NCBI RefSeq assembly: GCF_001684965.1
Contig: NZ_MAYG01000012.1
Coordinates: forward strand, 186,001 to 250,000
Source of the DNA: Chryseobacterium arthrosphaerae
GTDB taxonomy: Bacteria > Bacteroidota > Bacteroidia > Flavobacteriales > Weeksellaceae
Length of the DNA stretch: 64,000 nt
Reading direction: 5' to 3'
Shown: positions 18,183 through 26,410 of the stretch, in pieces
How the letters are laid out: the number at the start of each line of letters is the position of its first letter
Position numbering within the stretch: position 1 is the first letter of the stretch
Position numbers and translations under genes: made by a program
Notes under the pieces: model-generated
What the model saw: the letters and a program-made list of their open reading frames with translations, nothing else
What the model was told of the DNA's origin: nothing
The model's database searches: none

Positions 18183-18257
18183 TGGGTCCTGAGGGATTCG
18201 AACCCCCGACCCTCTGGGTGTAAACCAGATGCTCTGAACCAACTGAGCTAAGAACCC
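18183..18257 (-). tRNA. tRNA-Val(TAC), copy 2
   Basis: 75 nt. The reverse complement folds as a cloverleaf: acceptor GGGTTCT/AGGACCC, D arm GCTC...GAGC, anticodon stem TCTGG/CCAGA with loop TTTACAC (anticodon TAC), and T arm GGGGG-TTCGAAT-CCCTC. Discriminator A. CCA is not encoded (genomic bases after A73 are CA then AA). Identical to the copy at 18291-18365 and 33 bases from it, so they are cotranscribed. Confidence 0.95.
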
Positions 18258-18290
18258 GAATTTTTTTGAAAGGTTTCGTTTCCTTTTCTG

Positions 18291-18365
18291 TGGGTCCTGA
18301 GGGATTCGAACCCCCGACCCTCTGGGTGTAAACCAGATGCTCTGAACCAACTGAGCTAAGAACCC
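18291..18365 (-). tRNA. tRNA-Val(TAC), copy 1
   Basis: Sequence-identical to the downstream copy: same cloverleaf, TAC anticodon and unencoded CCA. It is transcribed first of the tandem pair. The upstream gap to folC is 49 bases. Confidence 0.95.
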
Positions 18366-18414
18366 TCTAGACTTTGTTATTGTTTCCTCGTTTAGAGTGG
18401 TGCAAATATACAAC

Positions 18415-19659
18415 TTATTCTTTAATCTCCAAATTTTTTTCTAAAAAATCTCCCACTACAAAGTTACTTCCGCCGATAAAAATCATTTCTTCATTTGTAC
18501 ATCGTTCTTTTGCAGACAGATACGCTTCCTGTACAGAATTAAAAATTTTATAAAAAATTTTCGCCTCCCGAAGCAGGTTTTCGTAATCTTCAGGATGTCT
18601 TCCCCTGTTGATGGATGGTTTGGCAAAATAGAACTCAGAATTTTCAGGAAGTAAAGCCATCACTTCATCTATTTTTTTATCATTCACAAACCCCAAAATC
18701 ACATGCTTATGCCTGTCAATTGAATTTAATTGTGAAAAAACATACTCCAGACCTGCCTGATTGTGGCCCGTATCACAAATCGTAAGCGGATTTTTTGAAA
18801 ACTCAAACCAGCGGCCGATGAATCCTGTATTCTGATGCACCTGCAATAATCCCTGCTCAAGATCCTTATCCGAGATCTTCACCTGTAATTTTCTTAACTC
18901 TTCCACGATTCCCAGAACGACACGGATGTTTTTCTGCTGATAATTTCCCTTGAGATCAGACGTAAGATTAGTATTGAGGATAGAGGCATCTGTAAAAGGA
19001 GCGTTTTCAAGAGAAGCTTTCTCTCTGATAATGTTTTTAACCGTTTCATTTTCATCGCCGGAAATGATCGGAATCCTATTTTTAATAATTCCGGCCTTCT
19101 CAAAAGCAATTTCTTCTATAGTATCTCCTAAAATATTCTGATGGTCTAACTGAACATTGGTAATCGCCGAAACAAGCGGCTTAATGATATTGGTAGAATC
19201 CAGTCTGCCGCCCAATCCCACTTCAATAATGGCAAAATCTACCTGCTGCTGATAAAAATATTCAAAAGCCATAATGGTAGTGAACTCAAAAAATGAAGGA
19301 CGGATGTCTTCCGGTATATTTTTAAGCCTTTGAATAAAATCAAAGACAAATTCTTTGCTGCAGTTTTTCCCGTTGATTTTGATCCGTTCTGTAAAGTCGA
19401 TGAGGTGGGGGGAGTTGTAAAGACCTACTTTATAGCCTGCTTCCTGAAGAACCGAAGCGAGCATATTGCTTGAAGAACCTTTTCCGTTGGTACCGCCGAT
19501 ATGGATGCATTGTATCTTGTCCTGAGGGTTTCCAAAGTAAGCACAAAGCTTCGTAATGTTATCCAGACCGGGTTTATATGCCTTTTGCCCATCTATCTGA
19601 TAGTTCGGCATCTGTACGAAAAGCCAGTCGATCGCTTCCTGATATTGTTCATTTGTCAT
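18415..19659 (-). CDS. folC: Bifunctional folylpolyglutamate synthase / dihydrofolate synthase
   Basis: 414 residues, Mur-ligase fold. It adds glutamate to dihydropteroate and to folates in the cytoplasm. The P-loop is GGTNGKGSSSNML near residue 55-67, followed by LYNSPHLIDFTERIKING, the omega-loop region of this family. The central FAIIEVGLGGRLDSTNII with its DHQNILGDTIEEIAFEKAGIIK continuation holds the Mg and ligand sites, and the C-domain begins around TICDTGHNQAGLEYVF. Length is normal. The gene is monocistronic, upstream of the tRNA pair on the same strand. Confidence 0.95.
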   Translation of the reverse strand: MTNEQYQEAIDWLFVQMPNYQIDGQKAYKPGLDNITKLCAYFGNPQDKIQCIHIGGTNGKGSSSNMLASVLQEAGYKVGLYNSPHLIDFTERIKINGKNCSKEFVFDFIQRLKNIPEDIRPSFFEFTTIMAFEYFYQQQVDFAIIEVGLGGRLDSTNIIKPLVSAITNVQLDHQNILGDTIEEIAFEKAGIIKNRIPIISGDENETVKNIIREKASLENAPFTDASILNTNLTSDLKGNYQQKNIRVVLGIVEELRKLQVKISDKDLEQGLLQVHQNTGFIGRWFEFSKNPLTICDTGHNQAGLEYVFSQLNSIDRHKHVILGFVNDKKIDEVMALLPENSEFYFAKPSINRGRHPEDYENLLREAKIFYKIFNSVQEAYLSAKERCTNEEMIFIGGSNFVVGDFLEKNLEIKE

Positions 19660-19840
19660 GGTGCAAAATTCCCAAAAGTTTTTTTAAAATAAAATATAAT
19701 TTTTCAATCTGTAACTTTTTTATATTTAATTCGTCTAATATTGAAAAATCTTAATATGAAATCGTTGTGGTTTGTAAGCACAAATCTTTACGAAAATAAA
19801 GCGATTCTATATAACCAATAAAACAAATAAACATTTACAT

Positions 19841-21166
19841 ATGAAAAAAGTTTGGATCATCGTTTTTGGATTAAGTTATCTGGGGGTAAGTGCCCAGAAG
19901 AAATGGTCCTTAAAAGAATGTGTAAGCTATGCAGTGGAGCATAATCTTCAGGTTATCCAAAATCAATATACCAAACAGAGCCAGGAATATAATCTTAAAA
20001 TGGCCAAAAAAGAATATCTTCCCTCTGTATCAGGTAATATGACCAATGGTGTAAGCTTCGGGCAGGCATCGTTAGGTACGGGGAGTATCCGTAATGACAG
20101 GTTTAATAATTCTGTGAGCATTATGGCCGATATGATGATCTACAATAACGGGAGAATCGAAAAGACTGTGAGAAAGGCCCAGTTTGATGTAGAAGCAAGC
20201 CAATATGATATTGAAACCATTAAAAATGATATCTCTCTACAGATCGCCCAGCAATATCTGACTGCGCTGCTGAACAAAGAGATTGTAAAAATTTCCCAGA
20301 GTGCGGTAGAAAATGCCAAAAAACAAGCTGACAGAGCTAAAATAACAACCCAGGTAGGAACAACTGCCCAAACGGTTCTTGCAGAAGCAGAAGCAGCTTT
20401 GGCCAGAGAAAAACAAAATCTTAAAACTGCAGAAGTAAATGTGGGCAGAGCATTATTTGCCATTGCTCAGCTTTTACAGCTTACTGATTATAAGGATTTT
20501 GATGTAGAAGACGTAAATGTTCCGGAAACACTTGACTCACAACTGACTACAGCGGATGAGGTGCTTAAAACGGCCTATGAGATACAGCCGCAGATCAAAG
20601 CTGCAGAAAGCAGAATAAGAGCCGCAGAAGCTCAGACTGAAGTTAATAAAACATCTTTCTGGCCGTCACTGAGTGCCAGTGCAGGACTTTCAACTTTCTA
20701 TAATAACCTGTTGAATAACAGTAATCTGGGTGGACAGCAAAATTCTTTTTTCCAGCAATATGATGATAACTTCGGTCAAAATGTAGGTTTATCACTCAGA
20801 ATTCCTATTTTTAATAAAGGAATTACAAAACTGCAGGTTGAGCAATCCAGACTGAATGAGAGTGTGGCTAAAAATACACTTGAACAACAGAAACAAACCG
20901 TAAGACAGAATGTACAGAAGGCACAGTTTGATGCTGATGCCAATTATGAAAATTACCTGGCAGCCGTAGAAGCAGAGAAAAGCTCCAAGCTGGCGCTTGA
21001 CTTTGCAGACAAAAGCTACGCTGCAGGAAGAACGACGATTTATGACGTTAATGTAGCAAGAAATAATTATGCAAATGCACAGGGATCAGTAGCGCAGGCG
21101 AAATATAATTATCTTTTCAGCCTTAAACTGTTGAATTTCTATGCGGGAATTCCACTAAGTTTGTAA
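19841..21166 (+). CDS. TolC-family outer membrane efflux protein
   Basis: 441 residues with the signal peptide MKKVWIIVFGLSYLGVSAQ and then the two repeated coiled-coil halves of TolC. These are WSLKECVSYAVEHNLQVIQNQ with long Ala/Gln/Glu helices (residues about 20-230), and a second half starting around ETLDSQLTTADEVLKTAYEI and ending SLKLLNFYAGIPL. It should form a trimeric channel across the outer membrane and periplasm for drug efflux or type I export. No RND pump or membrane-fusion gene adjoins it here, which is unusual, since Bacteroidota often place them together; the next gene follows one base later. Confidence 0.9.
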   Translation: MKKVWIIVFGLSYLGVSAQKKWSLKECVSYAVEHNLQVIQNQYTKQSQEYNLKMAKKEYLPSVSGNMTNGVSFGQASLGTGSIRNDRFNNSVSIMADMMIYNNGRIEKTVRKAQFDVEASQYDIETIKNDISLQIAQQYLTALLNKEIVKISQSAVENAKKQADRAKITTQVGTTAQTVLAEAEAALAREKQNLKTAEVNVGRALFAIAQLLQLTDYKDFDVEDVNVPETLDSQLTTADEVLKTAYEIQPQIKAAESRIRAAEAQTEVNKTSFWPSLSASAGLSTFYNNLLNNSNLGGQQNSFFQQYDDNFGQNVGLSLRIPIFNKGITKLQVEQSRLNESVAKNTLEQQKQTVRQNVQKAQFDADANYENYLAAVEAEKSSKLALDFADKSYAAGRTTIYDVNVARNNYANAQGSVAQAKYNYLFSLKLLNFYAGIPLSL

Positions 21167-21167
21167 A

Positions 21168-21758
21168 ATGTCTATCCAATCATTAGAAAAATACTTACCA
21201 CAAAACACACTCAAATACTTAAGAATATGGTTCTCAGAATACTATATTCACATTAAAGTTACACGAAACAGAAATTCCAAGCTGGGAGATTACAGAAAGC
21301 TTCCGGATAATTCCCATGAGATTACAGTCAATTCCACATTGACTCCGCAGCTTTTTTTCTTTGTACTGACCCATGAGCTGGCACACCTGATTGCCTTTGA
21401 AAAATACGGACGGAGAATCTCTCCTCATGGCAATGAATGGAAAGAGACCTTCAGAAATATGCTTTTGGAAAGTCTTGAAGTATATGATGAAGACCTGAAG
21501 CCTATCATCATAAGATTTTCAAAATCCCCTAAGGCCAATTTTATGGCAAGCCCTGATCTGGTAAGGTATTTTCATACTGAAAAACAGGATGATAGTCTCC
21601 AGTTTATCGAGGAACTTCAGAAAGGGGAATTCTTTATATACCGCAACGAAAAGTATTTATTCGAAGGTCTGGTTAAAAAAAACTATCTTTGTCAGAACCT
21701 GGCTACCGGAAGGAAGTATTCTTTCAAGCCTTTGGCCAGGGTAGAAAAATGTAGCTAA
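21168..21758 (+). CDS. SprT-like zinc metallopeptidase-domain protein
   Basis: 196 residues, no signal peptide. The zinc-binding helix is FVLTHELAHLIAFEKYG (His69, Glu70, His73), with a third candidate ligand in ISPHGNEWKETF (His87), which matches the SprT/Spartan domain. The C-terminal part (KNYLCQNLATGRKYSFKPLARVEKC) looks like the beta/zinc-ribbon tail of the family, although only two cysteines are obvious. Start ATG is one base after tolC, so it is probably cotranscribed. SprT-like proteins are thought to act on DNA-protein crosslinks, but bacterial roles are not settled. Confidence 0.8.
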   Translation: MSIQSLEKYLPQNTLKYLRIWFSEYYIHIKVTRNRNSKLGDYRKLPDNSHEITVNSTLTPQLFFFVLTHELAHLIAFEKYGRRISPHGNEWKETFRNMLLESLEVYDEDLKPIIIRFSKSPKANFMASPDLVRYFHTEKQDDSLQFIEELQKGEFFIYRNEKYLFEGLVKKNYLCQNLATGRKYSFKPLARVEKCS

Positions 21759-21760
21759 TA

Positions 21761-22843
21761 ATGTTAAAATCAGATAGATACTGTGTTATAATGGCAGGAG
21801 GGATCGGAAGCCGGTTCTGGCCGATGAGTACGCAGAAATTTCCAAAACAGTTTCAGGATATTTTAGGAACCGGACGCACCATGATTCAGCAGACCTATGA
21901 CCGGATCAGTAAGGTAATTCCTAAAGAGCACATATTCGTGATTACGAATAAAGAGTACGTCGCACTTTCCCATCAGCAGCTTCCTGAAGTTCCTGAAGAA
22001 AATATTGTGGGCGAGCCTCTTATGAAAAATACAGCAGCCTGTAACCTGTATATGGCCAACAAAATTGCTGAAATTAACCCGGATGCAACCATGATTGTAC
22101 TTCCGGCAGATCACCTGATCCTAAAAGAGGATGTGTTTTTGGAAAAAGTGGAGCTTGCCTTTGACGTGGCTGCAAATCACGATTACCTGGTAACATTGGG
22201 CATTACCCCTACAAGACCTGATACCGGCTACGGATACATTCAGTTTGTGGAGAAAAAGGGATCGGAATATTTTAAAGTAAAAACATTTACGGAAAAACCT
22301 ATCCTTGAAATTGCTCAAAGCTTTTTGGAAAGTGGGGATTTCCTTTGGAATGCAGGAATATTTGTATGGAATGTAAAAAGCATTCACCATGCCTTTGAGA
22401 TGTATCTTCCTGAAATGATGCAGCATTTTATGGCTTGTGAATATAATTCCGAGAAGGAAAATAACTGCATAGAACTGATTTATCCTAAAGTTCAGAAAAT
22501 TTCTATCGATAACGGGATATTGGAAAAGGCAAAAAATGTATACGTAATCCCTTCAGATTTAGGGTGGAGCGACCTTGGAACCTGGACCTCCGTTTATGAA
22601 AATACGGAAAAGGACGAAAACGGAAATGCTGTAAAGCTGAAACACTTACTGGCCTACAACTCGAAAGGAAATATTATTCGTTTAAAAAACAATAACAAGG
22701 CCGTGATCATCGACGGGCTTGATAATTATATCGTAGTAGATACAGACAAAGCTCTTCTGATCTGCCCGCGTGATAATGACCAGCTGATTAAGGATTATGT
22801 TCTTGATTTAAAGAATTTTAAAAAGGGCGATAAGTTTATGTAA
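21761..22843 (+). CDS. manC: Mannose-1-phosphate guanylyltransferase
   Basis: 360 residues. It makes GDP-mannose from GTP and mannose-1-phosphate for polysaccharide and glycoprotein synthesis. The nucleotidyl-transfer signature GGIGSRFWPMSTQKFPKQF is at residues about 12-30. GEPLMKNTAACN, VLPADHLIL and GYGYIQF follow, then FTEKP, FLWNAGIFVWN and SDLGWSDLGTWTSVYE. It lacks the C-terminal isomerase domain of bifunctional AlgA/ManC enzymes, so it is the monofunctional type. It lies two bases past the SprT-like gene, in an operon with it. Substrate supply for the nearby glycosyltransferases is plausible. Confidence 0.92.
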   Translation: MLKSDRYCVIMAGGIGSRFWPMSTQKFPKQFQDILGTGRTMIQQTYDRISKVIPKEHIFVITNKEYVALSHQQLPEVPEENIVGEPLMKNTAACNLYMANKIAEINPDATMIVLPADHLILKEDVFLEKVELAFDVAANHDYLVTLGITPTRPDTGYGYIQFVEKKGSEYFKVKTFTEKPILEIAQSFLESGDFLWNAGIFVWNVKSIHHAFEMYLPEMMQHFMACEYNSEKENNCIELIYPKVQKISIDNGILEKAKNVYVIPSDLGWSDLGTWTSVYENTEKDENGNAVKLKHLLAYNSKGNIIRLKNNNKAVIIDGLDNYIVVDTDKALLICPRDNDQLIKDYVLDLKNFKKGDKFM

Positions 22844-22875
22844 TATTTGGTATATTTTCTGCTGATTTTTAAGTT

Positions 22876-23538
22876 ATGATAAAAGCCGCAACCCGATTTC
22901 TTATTTTTGTATGCTTACTTTCAGGTGTTTTGGGATATTCCCAGAACAAAAAGAAGTTTTCAAGTATTCCCAATATGCTGCAGCAGATTGATCCTGATGA
23001 TAAAGTGGGCTCATGGGTATTGGTATACAGCAATTATGGAAAAGGAGAGGAGATCAAAACTTCAGGTAAGCTGGATTATGTTCCTCAGTTCTCAGGTTTT
23101 AACCTGTTTCCCAGTGAAGACAGTTTTTATTACATCGCCTATTCTGAAGGAGGTAAAACCGGTTATGTGCTGGATACGGAAGCATTAAAAAGGTTTGTAG
23201 GAAGAATAGATAATGCCCAGGAAGCGGCTATAGTGCTGGCCTCAGAGGGATATGTCGTAGATGAAGAGTTCAAAGATCTGGCAGGCAATTATCATGAGGA
23301 TGCATCAAATTATTATCTTGATTTAGGAAAGGTGACCTCCAAGGAGTGTCCTTACCAAAAGACCCATTATACACTGACTGTGAATAAAGCAACCGGTTTA
23401 ATTACCCAAAGGAAGGATAACGGAACCTATATTGAGCTTTATAATAAAAAATGTGCTAATAACCCGAGACTTTTAAAGATCGAAAAAAAGGAAGAACCCA
23501 AGAAAGATGAGCCTAAAAAAACATCCAAGCGCAGATAA
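22876..23538 (+). CDS. Secreted protein of unknown function with Lys/Glu/Pro tail
   Basis: 220 residues with a signal peptide (RFLIFVCLLSGVLGYSQ). The body is probably beta-rich (GSWVLVYSNYGKGEEIKTSGK..., NLFPSEDSFYYIAYSEGGKTGYVLD) and does not match a family I know. The last about 20 residues are charged and low-complexity (KKEEPKKDEPKKTSKRR). That tail is encoded in DNA that also encodes the first ten residues of the GNAT gene in another frame (32-nt overlap). Probably periplasmic. It lies 32 bases after manC. Confidence 0.6.
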   Translation: MIKAATRFLIFVCLLSGVLGYSQNKKKFSSIPNMLQQIDPDDKVGSWVLVYSNYGKGEEIKTSGKLDYVPQFSGFNLFPSEDSFYYIAYSEGGKTGYVLDTEALKRFVGRIDNAQEAAIVLASEGYVVDEEFKDLAGNYHEDASNYYLDLGKVTSKECPYQKTHYTLTVNKATGLITQRKDNGTYIELYNKKCANNPRLLKIEKKEEPKKDEPKKTSKRR

Positions 23539-24043
23539 TACCTATGAGACCGAACGATTACTCCTTCGTCCGATGTCTCCCCGTGAAGACAGAGATTTTG
23601 TTTTTGAACTCTATAACAGACCAAAGTTTCTTCAATATATAGGCAATCGGAATGTGAATTCCATTGAAGATGCTGAAAACTATATCCTGAACAGGTTTGT
23701 TCCACAGATAGAAAAACTGGGATTCGGGAACTATCTTCTGGTGACCAAAGAAGGGAACAAAAAAATAGGCGCTGTAGGAATATTTCAGAGAGAAGGGCTT
23801 GAAATCCTGGATATCGGATATTCTTTACTGGAAGAATTTGAAGGGAAAGGGTATGCTTTTGAGGCCGCTCAAAAGGTGAAATCCATTGCACTGGATGATT
23901 TTGGATTATCAAAAATATCTGCGATCATTTCGAAAGACAATATTTCCTCCCAGAAGCTGATCGAGAAATTAGGATTAAAATTTCAGAAATTTGTTACACT
24001 TCCCGGTGAAAACGAAGAACTCAATTATTACGAAACAGAATAA
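23507..24043 (+). CDS. GNAT-family N-acetyltransferase (RimJ/L-like)
   Basis: 178 residues. It begins with the typical ETERLLLRPMSPREDRDFVFEL, followed by GNYLLVTKEGNKKIGAVGIF, then DIGYSLLEEFEGKGYAFEAAQKVKSIA (the acetyl-CoA pyrophosphate loop as EFEGKGYA) and NISSQKLIEKLGLKFQKF. These fit the RimJ/RimL-type GNATs that acetylate protein or small-molecule amines with acetyl-CoA. The start ATG lies within the preceding gene. No later Met would preserve the first strand, so the overlap looks real. Confidence 0.85.
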   Translation: MSLKKHPSADNTYETERLLLRPMSPREDRDFVFELYNRPKFLQYIGNRNVNSIEDAENYILNRFVPQIEKLGFGNYLLVTKEGNKKIGAVGIFQREGLEILDIGYSLLEEFEGKGYAFEAAQKVKSIALDDFGLSKISAIISKDNISSQKLIEKLGLKFQKFVTLPGENEELNYYETE

Positions 24044-24051
24044 ATAATAAA

Positions 24052-24095
24052 ATACCCACCAATAAATCGCCTGTATTGGTTTTATTGGTGGGTAT
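24052..24095. terminator. Perfect 15-bp hairpin between convergent genes
   Basis: ATACCCACCAATAAA (24052-24066) and TTTATTGGTGGGTAT (24081-24095) pair fully around a 14-base loop. It separates the plus GNAT gene from the minus bcp gene; A/T-rich flanks suit termination from both sides. Confidence 0.7.
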
Positions 24096-24118
24096 CCTGA
24101 TATCTGTACTTAAAAAAA

Positions 24119-24568
24119 TTACCCTTCCAGAATTTGCTCAGCAGCCGTTTTAGACGTTACTTTTTCAATAACCCTGGTGCAAACCCCGTTTTCATCAAAA
24201 ATAAAGGTCGTTCTTACAATTCCCATATAGGTCTTTCCAAACGTTTTTTTCTCCTGCCAAACCCCGAATTTTTCGATGATATCTCTGTTTTCATCAGCAA
24301 TAAGATCATAAGGGAATGCAAATTTGCTGTGGAAATTTTTCTGTTTCTTTACGGTATCTCCGCTTATTCCCAATAGTTGAAATCCTGCTTTTTCAAGCTT
24401 TGAATAATTATCGCTCAGGTTGCAGGCTTCCACGGTACAGGTGGGTGTATTCGCTTGCGGATAGAAGAAAACGACCAGCTTTTTTCCGATTAATTTTGAT
24501 GAGCTTACGGTTTCTCCGTCTTGATTGATTCCTTCAAATTCAGGTAATTTGTCTCCAACTTTCAGCAT
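24119..24568 (-). CDS. bcp: Thioredoxin-dependent thiol peroxidase (Bcp, PrxQ-type peroxiredoxin)
   Basis: 149 residues. It reduces hydroperoxides using thioredoxin in the cytoplasm. The peroxidatic site is TPTCTVEACNLSDNY with peroxidatic Cys44 and a second Cys49 five residues later, the atypical 2-Cys PrxQ arrangement. VVFFYPQANTPTC and LIADENRDIIEKFGVW are family motifs. It is divergent from nth with a 33-base gap to the nth ATG, so their promoters must overlap. Confidence 0.95.
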   Translation of the reverse strand: MLKVGDKLPEFEGINQDGETVSSSKLIGKKLVVFFYPQANTPTCTVEACNLSDNYSKLEKAGFQLLGISGDTVKKQKNFHSKFAFPYDLIADENRDIIEKFGVWQEKKTFGKTYMGIVRTTFIFDENGVCTRVIEKVTSKTAAEQILEG

Positions 24569-24601
24569 AATAATTTAATTTTGTTCAAATTTAAGGGTAA
24601 A

Positions 24602-25222
24602 ATGACAAAAAAGCAAAGAGCCGAACTGGTTCAGAGAGAACTGGATAAATTATATCCTACAACGCCTATTCCGTTAGATCATACCGATCCGTATACCTTA
24701 ATGGTTGCTGTAGCGCTTTCTGCACAGACCACAGATAAAAAGGTAAATCAGGTAACTCCTGACCTTTTTGCTGTAGCAGGAACTCCCCAAAGAATGGCAA
24801 AACTGGAGGAATTTGAAATCAAAGAACTGATCAAAGAAATAGGATTATCCAATACAAAGGCTAAAAACCTGAAAAAAATGGCCGAACTCTTACTTGAAAG
24901 GCATAATGGTGTTGTTCCCCAAACTTATGAAGAATTGGAAGCACTTCCGGGGGTAGGACACAAAACAGCTTCGGTGGTCATGAGTCAGGGATTCGGTTTT
25001 CCTGCTTTTCCGGTAGATACCCATATTCATCGTCTGATGACGCAATGGAAGCTCACTTCAGGGAAAAATGTAGTGGAAACAGAACGTGATGCCAAAAAGC
25101 TCTTCCCTGAAGAAGTCTGGAACAAACTTCACCTTCAGATCATTTTCTACGGAAGGGAGTATTCCCCAGCAAGGGGAAAAGGAGAGAAAGACTTCATCAC
25201 CAAAATGATGTTTGAAAAATAG
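24602..25222 (+). CDS. nth: Endonuclease III-like DNA glycosylase/AP lyase, no Fe-S cysteines
   Basis: 206 residues from ATG 24602 (an in-frame TTG seven codons earlier is less likely). Base-excision repair of oxidised pyrimidines. The helix-hairpin-helix LEALPGVGHKTASVVMSQ contains catalytic Lys121, and FPVDTHIHRLMTQ contains Asp139. The usual C-terminal C-x6-C-x2-C-x5 cluster is absent: the tail FYGREYSPARGKGEKDFITK has no cysteine, and none is obvious elsewhere. This is therefore a cluster-free variant. It may be lineage-typical, since I recall similar tails in other flavobacteria. Confidence 0.92.
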   Translation: MTKKQRAELVQRELDKLYPTTPIPLDHTDPYTLMVAVALSAQTTDKKVNQVTPDLFAVAGTPQRMAKLEEFEIKELIKEIGLSNTKAKNLKKMAELLLERHNGVVPQTYEELEALPGVGHKTASVVMSQGFGFPAFPVDTHIHRLMTQWKLTSGKNVVETERDAKKLFPEEVWNKLHLQIIFYGREYSPARGKGEKDFITKMMFEK

Positions 25223-25232
25223 TACTTATATC

Positions 25233-25370
25233 TTAACGCTGCGATCGCAAAGATCTAATGTTTAAAACCGTTCACAAGGATATCTGGCTCAGAAATAACG
25301 TTCTTAGCTGAGTGAAACGCCGTTGAGAACTTAAAATAAATGCAAAGGGTTTTTGTGGCCGCTGCGTTAG
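25233..25370. repeat. Nested-palindrome intergenic element, copy B
   Basis: Outer arms TAACGCTGCGATCGCAAA (25234-25251) and TTTGTGGCCGCTGCGTTA (25352-25369) are inverted with 14 of 18 matches. The inner arms, CCGTTCACAAGG near 25268 and CCGTTGAGAAC near 25320, also face each other, with GGCTCAG/CTGAGTG between. About 137 bp, filling the nth-DinB gap. Confidence 0.6.
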
Positions 25371-25386
25371 ATTAAGAGATGTAAAA

Positions 25387-25833
25387 CTAAATATCAAGCA
25401 GCCTTCTGTGGTAATTAATCTGTCCCAAATGATAGTCCAGATGGGTAACCAGATGAATAAGGAAATAATCTGTCGTCATTTTATCTTCAAAGACAACAAG
25501 CGGATATTCCTTTTTGAGATCCTCATCAGATAATTGGGAAAGCGTTGAATCTATCATTGCTGCAGTGGCTTCAATTTTTTCGGTAAGCTCAGCCTGCGGT
25601 ATATCTTTTAATGAAAATTCAAGCTCACGATGCCTTATATAGCCTGTATTTCCTAATTGTGCCCCAATAAAATGATTGAGGTTTCCTATTAAGTGAAGGC
25701 ATAGATTTCCTGCGGAATTGGAAATGTTTTTATCAGTCTTCCAGATATTTTCTTCCTTTTGATAGGCTTCTATTTCCGTTTTTAATTTGTTGAGATCTCT
25801 CTTGTAAAGAGATTGTAAGCTTTCCGTGATCAT
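25387..25833 (-). CDS. DinB-like four-helix protein (DUF1572-like)
   Basis: 148 residues, helical, cytoplasmic. The widely spaced histidines NLCLHLIGNLNHFIGAQL, and HLVTHLDYHLGQINYHRR near the C-terminus, reproduce the three-His metal-binding pattern of the DinB superfamily. Related proteins are metal-dependent thiol (bacillithiol or mycothiol) S-transferases, but DUF1572 members have no proven reaction. The gene ends 17 bases past the repeat element and follows the lipoprotein gene at 25841 by 7 bases in the same direction. Confidence 0.75.
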   Translation of the reverse strand: MITESLQSLYKRDLNKLKTEIEAYQKEENIWKTDKNISNSAGNLCLHLIGNLNHFIGAQLGNTGYIRHRELEFSLKDIPQAELTEKIEATAAMIDSTLSQLSDEDLKKEYPLVVFEDKMTTDYFLIHLVTHLDYHLGQINYHRRLLDI

Positions 25834-25840
25834 ATTGGTT

Positions 25841-26401
25841 TTATTGTATTATAGTTTTAAAGTATCCTTTGAAGTCTTTATGAACGAGGCTGTCGATTTC
25901 ACATTGATAATTAATGAATCCGTAAATACTGTCGTTTTTTTGGAAATGAGACTGATTAAGAACCAGTTTTTGACGTAAAATATTAGTTTTTATAAATTTC
26001 ACTTCATTGTTTAAAGCTTTGGGATTAATATCTTTAATCCGGAAATGATCACCAAACACCTGCACAAGAACTCCGTTTCCAAAATATCCGTTGTTGTTAT
26101 TCAGCCAGATTTCTAATGTATCATTCTTATAAATGGCTTTACATTTATAATTATCAAAAGGGATGATCCGACGTGCATGATTGGCATCAGAAAAGCTGGC
26201 GGTCTGAATGATAAAAGCTGTTCTGGTTGGGCTTTCAATCACCTCACTGTTGAATAGTTTCAGCTCCGGATATTTTGAAAGAAGTTGGATCGTATCATTG
26301 GAAGACAGGTTTTTGTCAACAGTAAATTTGTCAAAATAAGCTTCCTTGCGACAACTGAAAGTGGTCAACAAAAGAATGATAAAAAATAAAAATAGTCTCA
26401 T
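25841..26401 (-). CDS. Putative lipoprotein, unknown function
   Basis: 186 residues beginning MRLFLFFIILLLTTFSCRKEAY, a lipoprotein signal with lipobox LTTFSC and Cys17 as the modified residue. The mature portion is polar and beta-rich (CKAIYKNDTLEIWLNNNNGYFGNGVLVQVFGDHF). No family recognised. It sits between the DUF885 gene (9 bases upstream) and the DinB-like gene, all on one strand, so the three are probably cotranscribed. Confidence 0.6.
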   Translation of the reverse strand: MRLFLFFIILLLTTFSCRKEAYFDKFTVDKNLSSNDTIQLLSKYPELKLFNSEVIESPTRTAFIIQTASFSDANHARRIIPFDNYKCKAIYKNDTLEIWLNNNNGYFGNGVLVQVFGDHFRIKDINPKALNNEVKFIKTNILRQKLVLNQSHFQKNDSIYGFINYQCEIDSLVHKDFKGYFKTIIQ

Positions 26402-26410
26402 AAAATGAAA

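Noticed and set aside
18183..18365. Possible CRISPR repeat-spacer unit
   Set aside because: The two 75-nt repeats are full tRNA cloverleafs with one spacer of 33 bases; there are no further repeats and no cas genes.
18162..18413. An 83-codon minus-strand open frame over the tRNA pair
   Set aside because: It reads through both tRNA-Val genes and repeats the same peptide twice because the tRNAs are identical. It is a shadow of RNA genes.
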